A stretch of 64,000 nt of DNA from JAODBJ01 sp963782465 (GTDB taxonomy: Bacteria; Actinomycetota; Acidimicrobiia; IMCC26256; PALSA-610), in assembly GCA_963782465.1 (NCBI GenBank), contig CAWAJR010000003.1, forward strand, positions 310,001 to 374,000, written 5' to 3'. Shown here one piece after another: positions 27,610 through 36,862 of the stretch. Below the pieces are notes generated by a model, which did no database searches, was not told where the DNA came from, and saw only the letters and a program-made list of their open reading frames with translations. Position 1 is the stretch's first letter; each line of letters begins with the position of its first letter. The translations under genes and the position numbers were made by a program.

Positions 27610-28704
27610 CTACAGCGTGATGACGGTGCGGACCCCACGCGTCGCGGTCAGGTCGCCGAACGCGTCGTTGATCTGGGCCAGCGGGCGCCGGTTGGTGATG
27701 AGTGACTCGAGGTCGAGGCGGCCGGCCCGCCACAGCCCCAGCAGCCGTGGTACCTCCCGGAGCGAGTTGCTGCTCCCGAGCAGGCATCCGAGCAGCTTCT
27801 TCTCCTGCATGGTGAACAGCACCGCGGGCGCGATGGTGATGTTCTCGTCGACGTTCGGCGCCCCGACGCAGACCGTCGTGCCCCCGGGCCGGGTGGCTTC
27901 GAGCCCGACGTTGACGAGCGCGGCGCGACCGGCCGCCTCGAACGCGTAGTCGGCACCGACACCGGTGTGTGCGAACGTCGCGGCGGCGATGTTGTCGGTG
28001 GCGGGGTCGAGGGCTGCGGTCGCGCCGGAGCGCATCGCCGCGTCGCGCCGTTCGGGCACCGGGTCGCTCACGATGATCTGCGAAGCACCTGCGATGCGGG
28101 CGCCCTGCACGACCGACAAGCCGATGCCCCCGAGGCCGAGCACGAGCACGGTCGCGCCGGGCTCCACCTTCGCGGTGTTGAGCACTGCTCCGACGCCGGT
28201 CTGCACCGCGCAGCCGATGACGCACGCGACGTCGAGCGGGACGTCGTCGGGCACCTTGATCGCACCGGTCTCCGACGTCAGTACGTATTCGGCGAACGCG
28301 CCGACCGCGAGCCCGCGGTACACGGTGCTCCCGCCGCGCGAGAGCCCGGTGGAACCGTCGGGGAACGTGGCGGTCGCGATCGACGCCGCGTTGACGCACA
28401 CGCCGGGTTCGCCACGGACACACCAGTAGCAATGGCCGCACGCGGCGATGGGCGTGAGCACGACGGGGTCGCCGGGCTCGAGCAACGTCACGCCGTCGCC
28501 GATCTGGTCGACGACGCCGGTCGCTTCGTGGCCGAGCACGACCGGCATCGGCGCGAGCCCGCTCGACGCGACCGTGAGGTCGGAGTGGCATACACCGCAG
28601 TGCGCGACCCTGACCCGGACCTGCATGGGCCCGGGTTCGGCGATCTCGACGTCGTCGCGCACCACCATCGGTGCACCTGCCGCTTCCAGCAACGCCGCTC
28701 GCAT
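27610..28704 (-). CDS. Zinc-dependent alcohol dehydrogenase (class III-like MDR)
   Basis: 364 residues from an ATG with GGAGGG six bases upstream. Catalytic-zinc ligands are visible as CGVCHSD and GHEATG, and the structural zinc lobe has four Cys in CGHCYWCVRGEPGVC. The Rossmann motif is GLGGIGLSVVQGA. Length and motifs match NAD-dependent long-chain or class III alcohol dehydrogenases of actinobacteria. It oxidises an alcohol or hydroxymethyl thiol adduct; the exact substrate is open. It is 121 bases upstream of the thioredoxin gene on the minus strand order and divergent from the VOC gene. Confidence 0.9.
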   Translation of the reverse strand: MRAALLEAAGAPMVVRDDVEIAEPGPMQVRVRVAHCGVCHSDLTVASSGLAPMPVVLGHEATGVVDQIGDGVTLLEPGDPVVLTPIAACGHCYWCVRGEPGVCVNAASIATATFPDGSTGLSRGGSTVYRGLAVGAFAEYVLTSETGAIKVPDDVPLDVACVIGCAVQTGVGAVLNTAKVEPGATVLVLGLGGIGLSVVQGARIAGASQIIVSDPVPERRDAAMRSGATAALDPATDNIAAATFAHTGVGADYAFEAAGRAALVNVGLEATRPGGTTVCVGAPNVDENITIAPAVLFTMQEKKLLGCLLGSSNSLREVPRLLGLWRAGRLDLESLITNRRPLAQINDAFGDLTATRGVRTVITL

Positions 28705-28813
28705 GTGGTCCCTCCGGTCGGCCGCCGTGCGCACCCTACGCGGACCGGCCTCGCGGCAGTGGCCTCCGACCGCTTCTTCCGAGGAGCCCGCGCCGACGCC
28801 GTACGTTGTCGTC

Positions 28814-29716
28814 ATGGCGCTCGACGGGGCTCGGATCTTCCATGTCAACGTGAACTGCTCGAACCTCGAGCGTTCCCGCCGCTTCTACGCCGCCGGTCTC
28901 GGCCTCGAGGCCGCCGTCCGCACGGTGCCCGAGCAGGTGCAGCCCGGCGCGGCGTTCGGCCTCGGCGAGGCGCGGTGGGACGCGTGGATCCTCACCGGGA
29001 CGAGCGGGTTCGACGGCGGCGCGATCGATCTTCTCGAATGGCAGGTGCCACCACCGACCGGCCGGCCACCGGTCGCGCTCAACCAGTGCGGCTTCCAGCG
29101 CCTCGGGGCCCTCGTCCCCGATCTCGACGCGACGATGTGCAGCGCGGTCGAGCACGGGGGCGCCGTGTGGAGCGAACCGTTCGAGCACGCGAACGACGAC
29201 GGCACCTCGGTCCGCATCGTGCTCGCCAACGATCCCGACGGCACCGCGATCGAACTGGTCGAAGGAAGCGGCCCGCGGTTGTCGTTCGTGAGCGTCACCT
29301 GTGCCGACTTCGGACGCTCGCTCGCGTTCTACCGTGCGCTCGGCTTCACGGAGGTCGCACGTTTTCCGAGCGCCACCGACGACGGCGCGCACCTGCACGT
29401 CGACGGCTCGGTGGCGATGGAAGAGGCCGTGCTCACGGCGCCGGGCGGCGGCGAGGTGCTCCTCATGCTCGCCTCGTTCACCACGCCGCCGGCAGCGCCC
29501 GCCGCGCCGCGGGTTGCGAACACGCTCGGCATGTGGCGCACCGCGTTGCTCGTTCCCGACATCGACGCGGCCACCGCGACCCTTGCCGCCGAACGGATCG
29601 CGACGATCTCCGACCCCGTCTCGATGGAAATGGGGCCGGGGCTCCCGGTGCTGCGGTTCGTGTGCTTCGCGGGCCCCGATGGTGAAGTGATCGAACTGAT
29701 CGAACAACCCGCCTGA
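28814..29716 (+). CDS. Two-domain VOC (glyoxalase/dioxygenase-fold) protein
   Basis: 300 residues from an ATG at 28814. Two beta-alpha-beta-beta-beta repeats start at FHVNVNCSNLERSRRFYAAG and LSFVSVTCADFGRSLAFYRA, the second followed by a partial third module at WRTALLVPDIDAATATLAAE. Metal ligands His (start) and Glu (DGTAIELVE and DGEVIELIE ends) are visible for at least two modules. Members of the VOC superfamily act on small toxic or aromatic molecules, so function is undefined. It is divergent from the alcohol dehydrogenase. Confidence 0.82.
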   Translation: MALDGARIFHVNVNCSNLERSRRFYAAGLGLEAAVRTVPEQVQPGAAFGLGEARWDAWILTGTSGFDGGAIDLLEWQVPPPTGRPPVALNQCGFQRLGALVPDLDATMCSAVEHGGAVWSEPFEHANDDGTSVRIVLANDPDGTAIELVEGSGPRLSFVSVTCADFGRSLAFYRALGFTEVARFPSATDDGAHLHVDGSVAMEEAVLTAPGGGEVLLMLASFTTPPAAPAAPRVANTLGMWRTALLVPDIDAATATLAAERIATISDPVSMEMGPGLPVLRFVCFAGPDGEVIELIEQPA

Positions 29717-29737
29717 GGCGCCGGCGCGGTCGCTCGG

Positions 29738-30208
29738 TCAGCCCAGCGGGGGGAGCGCGAACACGTCGCTGCGGCCGGTGCGGGCCATCGACTGGTAGCG
29801 GCGGCCCGCGAACCTCCAGCCGTCGGCGGTGCGCGCGTACGTGTCCTGGTAGATGCCGTAGGTCGTGCTCCAGTGCCCCGTCGCGGCGTCCTGCCGGAGC
29901 TCGCTCACGAACACGCGCCCGCGCGCCGCGTCGGGATCGCCACCGTGACTCGTCCACACACGAGTGTTGAGGATCACGAACTCGAAGAACTCGAACCGCT
30001 CGATCGCGCGGCCGATGAACTCGCCGATGGCGTGCCCGCCGATGCACTCGGCGACCGGGTTGGTGACCGTGTCGACACGGATGGTCGCGTCGGGCAGGAA
30101 GAAGTCGTCGAACTCGTGCCAGGCCCGGGTCGTGACCGCGTCGGCGTAGGCGGACAACAGCCGCGTGATCGCGATGTAGTCGATGGTTGCTTGCTCGAGC
30201 GGTTCCAC
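29738..30208 (-). CDS. SnoaL/NTF2-like protein
   Basis: 156 residues from a GTG at 30208. The start IDYIAITRLLSAYADAVTTRAWHEFDDFFLPDA is the usual N-terminal helix pair of the SnoaL-like branch of the NTF2 fold. The end AFRY-type strand is present as WRFAGRRYQSMAR. Such proteins are cyclases, dehydratases or ligand binders, and the catalytic residues cannot be assigned. It is divergent from murT with 65 bases between starts and convergent with the VOC gene. Confidence 0.8.
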   Translation of the reverse strand: MEPLEQATIDYIAITRLLSAYADAVTTRAWHEFDDFFLPDATIRVDTVTNPVAECIGGHAIGEFIGRAIERFEFFEFVILNTRVWTSHGGDPDAARGRVFVSELRQDAATGHWSTTYGIYQDTYARTADGWRFAGRRYQSMARTGRSDVFALPPLG

Positions 30209-30273
30209 AGCGGCACGTTACGCTCCGAGCGACAATTCCGGCACCTGCCGCACCGCATCGGTACCGTGACGCC

Positions 30274-31539
30274 GTGGCCGCGACGCTTGCATCGGAGCAT
30301 CCGGAGGCGCGGCGTTCGCCGCTGCGGCTCCGGGTCGCAGTTCCCGCCGCCCGGCTCGCTCGCTCCCTGTCGCGGCATCTCGCCCGCCGCGACGGCGCGG
30401 TAATCGGCGGCCGCGTCTGCCTCGCCGTCGACCACGACGCGGTCGCGCATCTCCTCGCGCGCCATCCCACCAGCGTCTTCATCTCCGCCACCAACGGCAA
30501 GACGACCACTGCCGCGCTGATCGCCGCCGCGATCGGCCACCTCGAACCGGTTGCAACCAACACCACCGGCGCGAACCTGCCGAGCGGCGTCGTCACCGCG
30601 TTGATGGAAGCCCAGCCGGGCGCGACGGCGGTGCTCGAGGTCGACGAGCGTTACCTGCCCGGTGTCGTGAAGGTCGCCCATCGACCGGTCGTGTGCCTGC
30701 TGAACCTCAGTCGCGACCAACTCGACCGCATGGCGGAGGTCCGCTCCATCTCGTTGCGTTGGCGAGCGGCATTCGCGAACGACACGACGCGCGTCATTGC
30801 CAACGCCGACGACCCGCTCGTCGCGTTCGCGGCGCCCCCGGGGCGCACCACGTGGGTCGCGGCCGGGAACCGCTGGCGTATGGACGCGTTGAGCTGCCCG
30901 GCCTGCACCGCCCGGGTCGAGTACGACGGCGACGATTGGCACTGCTCGGCGTGCGACCTGCGCCGCCCGCACCCCGACGTGACGTTCGACGAAACGCACG
31001 TCACGCTCGCGTCGGGAACGCGCATCGCGCTGCCGAGCACGTTGCCCGGCGCGCATTCGCGAGGCAACGCCGCGTTCGCGCTCGCAGCCCTCGAGCTCCT
31101 CGGCCGCCCGCTCGACGGTGCGCCCGAGGCGATGGCAACGGTCGTCGATGTCGACGGCCGGTACCTCCGGCTCTGGGGCGGCGACAGTGCGAGCCGTCTG
31201 TACCTCGGCAAGAACCCGGCCGGTTGGGCCGAGATCCTCGACGTGCTCGCGCCGGTCGACCGCCCGATCGTGATCGCGGTGAACGGCAACGATGCCGACG
31301 GGCGAGATCTCTCGTGGTTGTGGGACGTGCCGTTCGAACGGCTCGGGGCACGACCCGTCGTCGCGACCGGCGAACGGATGCGCGACCTCGCGGTGCGGTT
31401 GCGGTACGCCGACGTCGAGCACATCACCGAACCCGACCTGGGCGCGGCCCTCGGTTGGGCGCGTCGCCAACGCGCCGACATCGTCGGTACCTACACCGCG
31501 TTCCAGCAGATCAAGCGGGAGCTGCGCCGTGGCGAGTGA
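30274..31539 (+). CDS. murT: Lipid II isoglutaminyl synthase subunit MurT
   Basis: 421 residues from a GTG at 30274. It is a Mur ligase fold with the ATP loop SATNGKTTTAALIA, the DUF1727 C-terminal domain, and the MurT-specific four-Cys ribbon (CPACTARVEYDGDDWHCSAC, residues ~208-227). With GatD it amidates the alpha-carboxyl of D-Glu in lipid II, giving D-isoglutamine, at the inner face of the membrane. The downstream gatD start overlaps its stop by 11 bases, as in other actinobacteria. No other mur genes are near. Confidence 0.95.
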   Translation: MAATLASEHPEARRSPLRLRVAVPAARLARSLSRHLARRDGAVIGGRVCLAVDHDAVAHLLARHPTSVFISATNGKTTTAALIAAAIGHLEPVATNTTGANLPSGVVTALMEAQPGATAVLEVDERYLPGVVKVAHRPVVCLLNLSRDQLDRMAEVRSISLRWRAAFANDTTRVIANADDPLVAFAAPPGRTTWVAAGNRWRMDALSCPACTARVEYDGDDWHCSACDLRRPHPDVTFDETHVTLASGTRIALPSTLPGAHSRGNAAFALAALELLGRPLDGAPEAMATVVDVDGRYLRLWGGDSASRLYLGKNPAGWAEILDVLAPVDRPIVIAVNGNDADGRDLSWLWDVPFERLGARPVVATGERMRDLAVRLRYADVEHITEPDLGAALGWARRQRADIVGTYTAFQQIKRELRRGE

Positions 31540-32248
31540 ATCGGCGGTACGCATCGTCGCCCTCGCGCCCGACCTGCTCGGCACCTACGGCGACGCGGGG
31601 AACGTGATCGTGCTCGCGCAACGCCTGCGCTGGCGCGGCTTCGCCGTGGAGACGATCGATGCGATCGGCGCGCGGGTGCCGGAAACCGGCGACATCTACG
31701 TGATCGGTGGCGGCGAAGACGGTCCCGAGGCGTTGGCCGCGCGAGAGTTGCGCGCGTCGGGCGCGCTGCCGCGTGCGGTCGAACGCGGTGCTGTCGTCTT
31801 CGGCGTGTGCGCGGGCTACCAGCTTCTCGGCCGCACCTTCGTCGACAGCGACGACGCGGTGCACACCGGCCTCGAACTGCTCGACTGCACCACCGTCCGG
31901 GGCACCGGACCGCGCAACGTCGGTGAAGTGGTCGCGAACATCGGTTCGCTCCTCCCGGGCCATGTGCTCAGCGGCTTCGAGAACCACGGCGGGACCACGC
32001 GTGTCGGTGCAGGGGCGACACCGCTCGCGACGGTGACGGCCGGCAACGGGAACGGCGACGGCAGCAGGACCGAAGGTGCGTGGAACGGGCGCGTCGTCGG
32101 CACCTACCTGCACGGGCCCGTGCTCGCCCGGAACCCCGATCTCGCCGATCGGCTCCTCGAATGGGTGGTCGGGCCGGCGGCGCCGCTCGACGACACCGCG
32201 GCCGAGTCGTTGCGGGCCGAACGGGTCGCGGTCGCGAAGCGCAGCTGA
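31529..32248 (+). CDS. gatD: Lipid II isoglutaminyl synthase glutamine amidotransferase subunit GatD
   Basis: 239 residues from a GTG inside the last codons of murT. A CobB/CobQ-type class I glutaminase: nucleophile Cys in FGVCAGYQLLG (residue ~94) and the catalytic His in YLHGPVLARNPDLAD near 196. It strips ammonia from glutamine for MurT. The fully overlapping gene pair implies coupled translation at equal ratio. Confidence 0.95.
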   Translation: MASESAVRIVALAPDLLGTYGDAGNVIVLAQRLRWRGFAVETIDAIGARVPETGDIYVIGGGEDGPEALAARELRASGALPRAVERGAVVFGVCAGYQLLGRTFVDSDDAVHTGLELLDCTTVRGTGPRNVGEVVANIGSLLPGHVLSGFENHGGTTRVGAGATPLATVTAGNGNGDGSRTEGAWNGRVVGTYLHGPVLARNPDLADRLLEWVVGPAAPLDDTAAESLRAERVAVAKRS

Positions 32249-32472
32249 CCCCACGAACATGCCGCCACCGGCGATCCCGCGGCCCGGTGTTATCCTGCCC
32301 GGCGGCGCCCTGATCCCGCGCGCTTCGACCATCGGTGCCCCGCCCTGCGTGCGAGCCCGGTTTCCGGTCGAGGTCTGTTCGCTGCCGGGAAGGGGCCGGA
32401 ATGCACGTCAACATCTCCGTCGCGCGGCGACTTCGGTTCGCCGCCGCGCCGGTGTACCCACGGGCGTGACCT

Positions 32473-32799
32473 GTGAGTACACCGATCTTCGACATCCAGT
32501 GGGGTCGCCGGCACGGTCGAGCCGTGCTCGCGCTGGCGGGCGAACTCGACCTGGCGACCCGGCCCGATCTCGAACGTGTCCTCGCCCAAGCCGTCGACGC
32601 GGAGACGGGCGACCTCGTCGTCGACCTCGCGGCGGTCACGTTCATCGATGCCGGTACGGCTCGCTGCTTCGCACGTGCCGCCGGCCGGCTCGACCGCCGG
32701 CGTCGCCTCGTTGTACAGAACCCGACTCGGCTCGTTGCCCGGGTGCTCGCGCTCACCGACGTCGACCGCGTCGTCACGGTGGAGCGGGGCGTACCGTGA
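32473..32799 (+). CDS. STAS domain protein (anti-anti-sigma-like), Ser site replaced
   Basis: 108 residues from a GTG at 32473. A lone STAS fold: LALAGELDLATRPDLERVL, then VVDLAAVTFIDAGTARCF. In SpoIIAA-type antagonists the loop reads F-I/M-D-S-S-G with the phosphorylated Ser; here it is F-I-D-A-G-T, so the usual kinase target is missing (a Thr follows). It may be constitutively active or regulated differently. It sits seven bases before the GAF-ANTAR gene on the same strand, so both probably act in one signalling unit. The 224-base region before it (32249-32472) has no gene; a GC-rich hairpin with a CTTCGG loop is visible near 32426-32455. Confidence 0.83.
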   Translation: MSTPIFDIQWGRRHGRAVLALAGELDLATRPDLERVLAQAVDAETGDLVVDLAAVTFIDAGTARCFARAAGRLDRRRRLVVQNPTRLVARVLALTDVDRVVTVERGVP

Positions 32800-32806
32800 T
32801 CGGTTC

Positions 32807-33559
32807 ATGGCACGCGAAGAGACGGCACCGTCCCGCATGTTGATGGACACCGCGGCGTTCCAGCGGACGATTGCCCATCTCCAGGATGCCGAGTACGACG
32901 ACATGGGTGTCGAAGCGCAACTCCAGTTGGTGATCGACGCCGCGCAGTCGTTGTTCAACGTCACCGGCACCGGCCTCATGTGCCTCGACGACGAACACAC
33001 GCTCCGCTACGTCGCGGCGTCGGATGCGGCCGGCCGGACGTTGGAGGTCGCGCAGGTGGAGCACGGCGTGGGGCCGTGCGTCGATGCCGTGATCATCGAC
33101 CAGGTCATGCGCACTCCCGACATCCGACGCGTCGAGCGGTACGCGCCGATTGCCGGCCAGCTCGCCGAGCACGGCGTGATCGGGGTGCTCGGTGTCCCGG
33201 TTCGGGTCGCGAGTAGCGCGGTCGGTTCGCTGAACGTCTACAGCAATCAGACCCGCGACTGGGAAGACGCCGACGTACGAGCGGTCGAGGGCTTCGTCGT
33301 TTTGATCGAAGGCGTGCTCGCGACGGCCGTGATGACACACCGGCAGAGCAAGGTGATCGAACAGCTCGAATACGCGTTGCACAACCGGGTCCTGATCGAG
33401 CGGGCGATCGGCGTCATCATGGGCCGCGATCGCACCGACGCCGTCTCCGCGTTCAACGCGTTGCGCACGCGAGCTCGCGCGGAACGGCGCAAGGTCGCGG
33501 ACCTCGCTCGGGAAGTGCTCGACGACCTCGTGCCGGACGCGGCCACCGAGCTCGATTGA
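32807..33559 (+). CDS. GAF-ANTAR transcription antitermination regulator
   Basis: 250 residues from an ATG at 32807. An N-terminal GAF domain (~20-165; QLQLVIDAAQSLFNVTGTGLMCLDD, GVIGVLGVPVRV) is followed by an ANTAR RNA-binding domain (~180-240) with ALHNRVLIERAIGVIMG and AFNALRTRARAERRKVADLAREVL. ANTAR proteins bind paired stem-loops in leader RNAs and relieve termination. The paired STAS gene directly upstream resembles actinobacterial stress cascades. Its RNA target is not evident here. Confidence 0.9.
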   Translation: MAREETAPSRMLMDTAAFQRTIAHLQDAEYDDMGVEAQLQLVIDAAQSLFNVTGTGLMCLDDEHTLRYVAASDAAGRTLEVAQVEHGVGPCVDAVIIDQVMRTPDIRRVERYAPIAGQLAEHGVIGVLGVPVRVASSAVGSLNVYSNQTRDWEDADVRAVEGFVVLIEGVLATAVMTHRQSKVIEQLEYALHNRVLIERAIGVIMGRDRTDAVSAFNALRTRARAERRKVADLAREVLDDLVPDAATELD

Positions 33560-33571
33560 CGCGCCGAACGA

Positions 33572-34708
33572 TCAGGCGCGCCGGCCCGCCCCGAGGATGA
33601 CCGGGTACTGCTCGTCGTCCTGGTCGCTGCCGCCGGCGCCGGTGATGTCGACGACGTCGGGGTCGGTGCCGTGCGCTTCGACGGGCTCGGTCACGATCAG
33701 GTGCGGGCCGCCGCGGCGCGCGCTCACGAGCAGCACGATGCCACCAACGATGGCGACGCCCCAGTACGCCACGACGCGGTAGACGATTGCCGCCGCGAGT
33801 GCGTGCCCGGCCGACGCCCCGGTCGCCACCAGCGCGCCGACGAGCCCGCCTTCCACGGCACCGAGGCCGCCGGGCAACGGCACCAAGCTGCCCGCCACCT
33901 GCGACGCGGCGTACGCGAAGAGCAGCGCCCGCCACGGCACCGGTAACCCGATGAGGGCGAACACCGCGGCGAGGCACGCGCAATCGGCGAGCCAGTTGGC
34001 GGTACTGAAAGCCAGGACCCCGGCACCCTTCGACGGGCGGACCCGCCAGCCCGACATCTCGATGGCGCCGACGGTGACGCGGCGGCCGGCCGACGGCCAC
34101 CGGCGCTGGAGCCAGGCCGTGAACCGATCGAGGTGATGCACGACCACGACGAAACCGGCCGATCCGGCGGCGAGGAACGCGCCGAGCGCGATCAGCAACA
34201 CGTTCGAGGCGACACCCGCGACCGCGGCACCGGCGAGCAACAAGAAAAGCATGGTCACGGTGGCCGCGAAGCCCCCGGCGAGCACCGCCCACAACGCGAG
34301 GGTGGTCGGTGCACCGCGCGACCGGTACTGGGTCGCGAGCCATCCGCTGGCCGGGACCGCGCCCACGGGCACGAGCATCGTGATCGAGGTCGCCGCGGTG
34401 ACCAGCGCGACGAGCACCGGGAAACGCACCCGCACATGGCCCGCGTCGAGCAGGAAATGTTGCGCGGCCGCGTAGAACGAGAGCGAAACCATCTCGACCA
34501 ACGCGGCAACGCCGAGCCAGGGCAAACGGGCCCACGTGATGCGCTCGAAGGTCGCCGTGAAGTCGTGCGCCGCCGCCGGGACGCGGATGGCGAGGACGAT
34601 TACGAGGGTGAACGCGACGACGCTGGCGACGACACGGGCGATCGCCCGCCGGCGCGCGGCAACGCGGCCGGTCTCGACGTCGGCATTCCAGTGCACGGAA
34701 AGGCTCAT
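33572..34708 (-). CDS. YbhN/LPG-synthase-like membrane protein (UPF0104)
   Basis: 378 residues from an ATG at 34708 with GGAGGTGA about seven bases before it. About eight helices; motifs of the lysylphosphatidylglycerol synthase transmembrane/YbhN family are visible, such as MLVPVGAVPASGWLATQYRSRG and SLVPLPGGLGAVEGGLVG. No cytoplasmic transferase domain is fused, so it is likely a lipid flippase-like or orphan member. The start overlaps the stop of the TetR gene as ATGA, so the two form a coupled pair. Confidence 0.85.
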   Translation of the reverse strand: MSLSVHWNADVETGRVAARRRAIARVVASVVAFTLVIVLAIRVPAAAHDFTATFERITWARLPWLGVAALVEMVSLSFYAAAQHFLLDAGHVRVRFPVLVALVTAATSITMLVPVGAVPASGWLATQYRSRGAPTTLALWAVLAGGFAATVTMLFLLLAGAAVAGVASNVLLIALGAFLAAGSAGFVVVVHHLDRFTAWLQRRWPSAGRRVTVGAIEMSGWRVRPSKGAGVLAFSTANWLADCACLAAVFALIGLPVPWRALLFAYAASQVAGSLVPLPGGLGAVEGGLVGALVATGASAGHALAAAIVYRVVAYWGVAIVGGIVLLVSARRGGPHLIVTEPVEAHGTDPDVVDITGAGGSDQDDEQYPVILGAGRRA

Positions 34709-35334
34709 CGCGCGTTCACCTCCCTCCGTTCCTTCAACCGGCGCAGTTGCGCGAAGTCGAGCGGGCGGCCGGGGAGGGCCGAAGGGTCGTGCGCGCGAAG
34801 GCCGTCGAGGACGATGCGGAGGTACCGCTCGCGCAACAACGGCTGAAGGTCGCCCGCGATCGCGGTGGCGTGGGCAACACCGGAGAAGAGCATCGCGACG
34901 TCGGCCGGCCCGATATCGGGGCGAATCTCGCCCGAACGTTGCGCCCGCTCGACCAGCGCCGCGATGGCGCGGTGCAGCGCGTCGCGCAGGGGTTCGGCCG
35001 CGATCGGCAGATCCACTTCGCTCGCCATGTGCTCGGCCAGGGCGCGGTGACGCGCCTGGAACGCGGCGAGCGCGGTGAAGAACGTGCGGAACGCGGCACC
35101 GGTGTCGTCTTCGTCCGCGGCCGCCTCGGCGTCGCGCAGCAGCGACTCGTACATCTCGGTGAGGACGGCCTCGACGAGGGCTTCCTTGGTGGGGAAGTTG
35201 CGGCACACCGTGCCGACCCCGACCCCCGCCCGGCGGGCGACCTCGTCGATCGGGCCACGCAGGCCCGACTCCGAGAACACGGCTTCGGCCGCGGCCAGCA
35301 CCCGCTCGCGATTTCGGCGCGCATCGGCCCGCAT
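34705..35334 (-). CDS. TetR/AcrR family regulator
   Basis: 209 residues from the ATG at 35334, which has GGAG nearby; a GTG at 35370 would add 12 residues. HTH: RERVLAAAEAVFSESGLRGPIDEVARRAGVGVGTVCRNFPTK-type sequence with EALVEAVL following. The C-terminal domain (SEIRP-like helix GEIRPDIGPADVAMLFSG) is typical of SbtR-type TetR proteins. It is coupled by ATGA to the YbhN-like gene, which it probably controls together with itself. The 240-base region before it (35335-35574) holds no gene; short GC-rich inverted repeats occur, but none is convincing as an operator. Confidence 0.88.
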   Translation of the reverse strand: MRADARRNRERVLAAAEAVFSESGLRGPIDEVARRAGVGVGTVCRNFPTKEALVEAVLTEMYESLLRDAEAAADEDDTGAAFRTFFTALAAFQARHRALAEHMASEVDLPIAAEPLRDALHRAIAALVERAQRSGEIRPDIGPADVAMLFSGVAHATAIAGDLQPLLRERYLRIVLDGLRAHDPSALPGRPLDFAQLRRLKERREVNAR

Positions 35335-35574
35335 CGGCCGCTCCGCCCCGTCGCGCTCGGTGTCATGCACTCGACAACCCCCGGGTCCCGATCTCACATT
35401 CCAACCGGAACGCCCCTTCCGATTATGCCCCGCCGGGGCGGGAATCGATCCCGGATTTTCCGGCGGCGCCCGGCGATCCTGGGCCACGCGGGCGGCGATT
35501 TGGTCATGACTGCGTAAAGAAGTGGCGATCTCACTGAAGTTCCGAGCCTTCCGGAGCCGAGAAAAGTGTGACCA

Positions 35575-36162
35575 ATGCAACCGAACGCTTTCGGGGGGAA
35601 GATGCAGCGCCGGAAGGCAATGGCAGTCGCGGCGTCGACGTGCATGGTGATCGCGAGCAGCGTCACCGCGTTCGCCGCCGTCGAAACGGCAGGCACCGGC
35701 GGGCCGGCGGGAGCGATCGCCGAACCCGCGGCACCGGTCGCGGCGGTCCCGGCGACGGTGCGTCCCGGTCGCCACGGCAGCACGACCACCGTCGCGGGTG
35801 CGCCGGCAACCGCGCCACCGGAGACCGCGGCGGCCCGGACCAACCGCGGTGTGACGGCGAGCCCGACCACACCGGCGATCGAGACGGTCGTCGACCACGT
35901 CCCGGCCGCACCGGCGGCCCACCCGCCGGCGGCTCCCGCGCCCACGGTGACGGCACCTGCGACCGAGCCGCCGGCGACGAACCAGCCGAGAACGGAACCG
36001 CCGGCCACGGAGCCACCGGCCACGACGGTGCCGCCCAGCACCGACGTGCCGGCGACGACCGTCCCTCCGACCACCCCGACGACGACCGCACCGCGCCATC
36101 ACGAAGACGACGACCACGAGGGCAGCGGGACGCGAACCTGCACTGCCGCCACGTGCGACTGA
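35575..36162 (+). CDS. Exported Pro/Thr/Ala-rich protein ending in C-x4-C-x
   Basis: 195 residues from ATG 35575; an ATG at 35602 (MQRRKAMAVAAS) has GGGGGG close before it and may be the real start. Signal peptide QRRKAMAVAASTCMVIASSVTAFAA, then a low-complexity region of TEPPATEPPATTVPP type repeats, a His/Asp/Glu cluster (HHEDDDHEG) and the last seven residues CTAATCD. The Cys pair at the extreme C-terminus is likely functional. A second protein with the same ending follows 9 bases later. No known family. Confidence 0.7.
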   Translation: MQPNAFGGKMQRRKAMAVAASTCMVIASSVTAFAAVETAGTGGPAGAIAEPAAPVAAVPATVRPGRHGSTTTVAGAPATAPPETAAARTNRGVTASPTTPAIETVVDHVPAAPAAHPPAAPAPTVTAPATEPPATNQPRTEPPATEPPATTVPPSTDVPATTVPPTTPTTTAPRHHEDDDHEGSGTRTCTAATCD

Positions 36163-36171
36163 GCGACCGAC

Positions 36172-36862
36172 ATGCCTGAAGCATCCGACGATCTCCTCGC
36201 GGCACACGCCCGCAAGTTGCAGGAACGACGCGCCGGGCGGCCGGCGGCGAACACCGGGCGCGGGAACGCGGCCGGCCCCGCCCGCCGGAAGCGGCGTCAC
36301 TCGGCCGCGGCGACGCGGGTGCTGTCGGGCGGGCTGAGCATGTCGGCGTTCCTGCTCATCGTCGCGGGGCTGGCGAGCGCACCGGCGTCGGGCTTCGCGA
36401 ACACCGCAACGGTCGCGCCCACGACGTTGCCTCCAGCACCCGGGGTCGTACCGGCGTCCGCGGCCTCGGCGAAGAAGGTGGACCACCGGCACGCGACCAA
36501 CACCGGCGCGGCGGCGGGGACCCCCGCGACCGTGAAGCCGTCCGCCACCGCGCCCGCGCCGGGCGCGAATCCCGCGGCCGGCGCGGCACCCCCGGTCAAC
36601 CCCGGTTCGAACCCGGCGCCGCAGGCGGCGCCCACCGCGCCGGCGGCGCCCTCGGGCACGCCCGCGCCGAGCCCCGCACCCGCGCCGGCCCCCGCGGCCC
36701 CAACCGCGGCGCCCGCGGCGGCCGGTCACCGCGCCTCCGGCCACCGCGGCGCCGGTCACCGCGCCGCCGCCCCCACCGCCGACCACCGCCGCGCCGCCAC
36801 CCACCGCGCCGCCCGTCACCGCGCCGCCCCCGCCGCCGTGCAGCGGTTCGAAATGCCCCTGA
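36172..36862 (+). CDS. Membrane-anchored Pro/Ala-rich protein ending in C-x4-C-x (frame change near 36715)
   Basis: N-terminal ~50 residues basic and soluble, then a hydrophobic segment (SGGLSMSAFLLIVAGLASA) and a Pro/Ala linker. In the given frame the linker turns abruptly into a His/Arg-rich run (GHRASGHRGAGHR) after about 36715. Skipping one base instead gives PVTAPPATAAPVTAPPPPPP and ends CSGSKCP-stop at 36862, matching the CTAATCD end of the preceding protein and overlapping the ApbE ATG at 36853. I therefore treat it as a separate gene with one frame error. Alternatively 36172-37818 is one continuous 548-residue fusion of anchor, linker and ApbE. Confidence 0.55.

Noticed and set aside
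36722..36850. His/Arg-rich repeat (GHRASGHRGAGHR) as a metal-binding domain of ApbE.
   Set aside because: It is better explained as the wrong frame of a Pro-rich tail that ends CSGSKCP.
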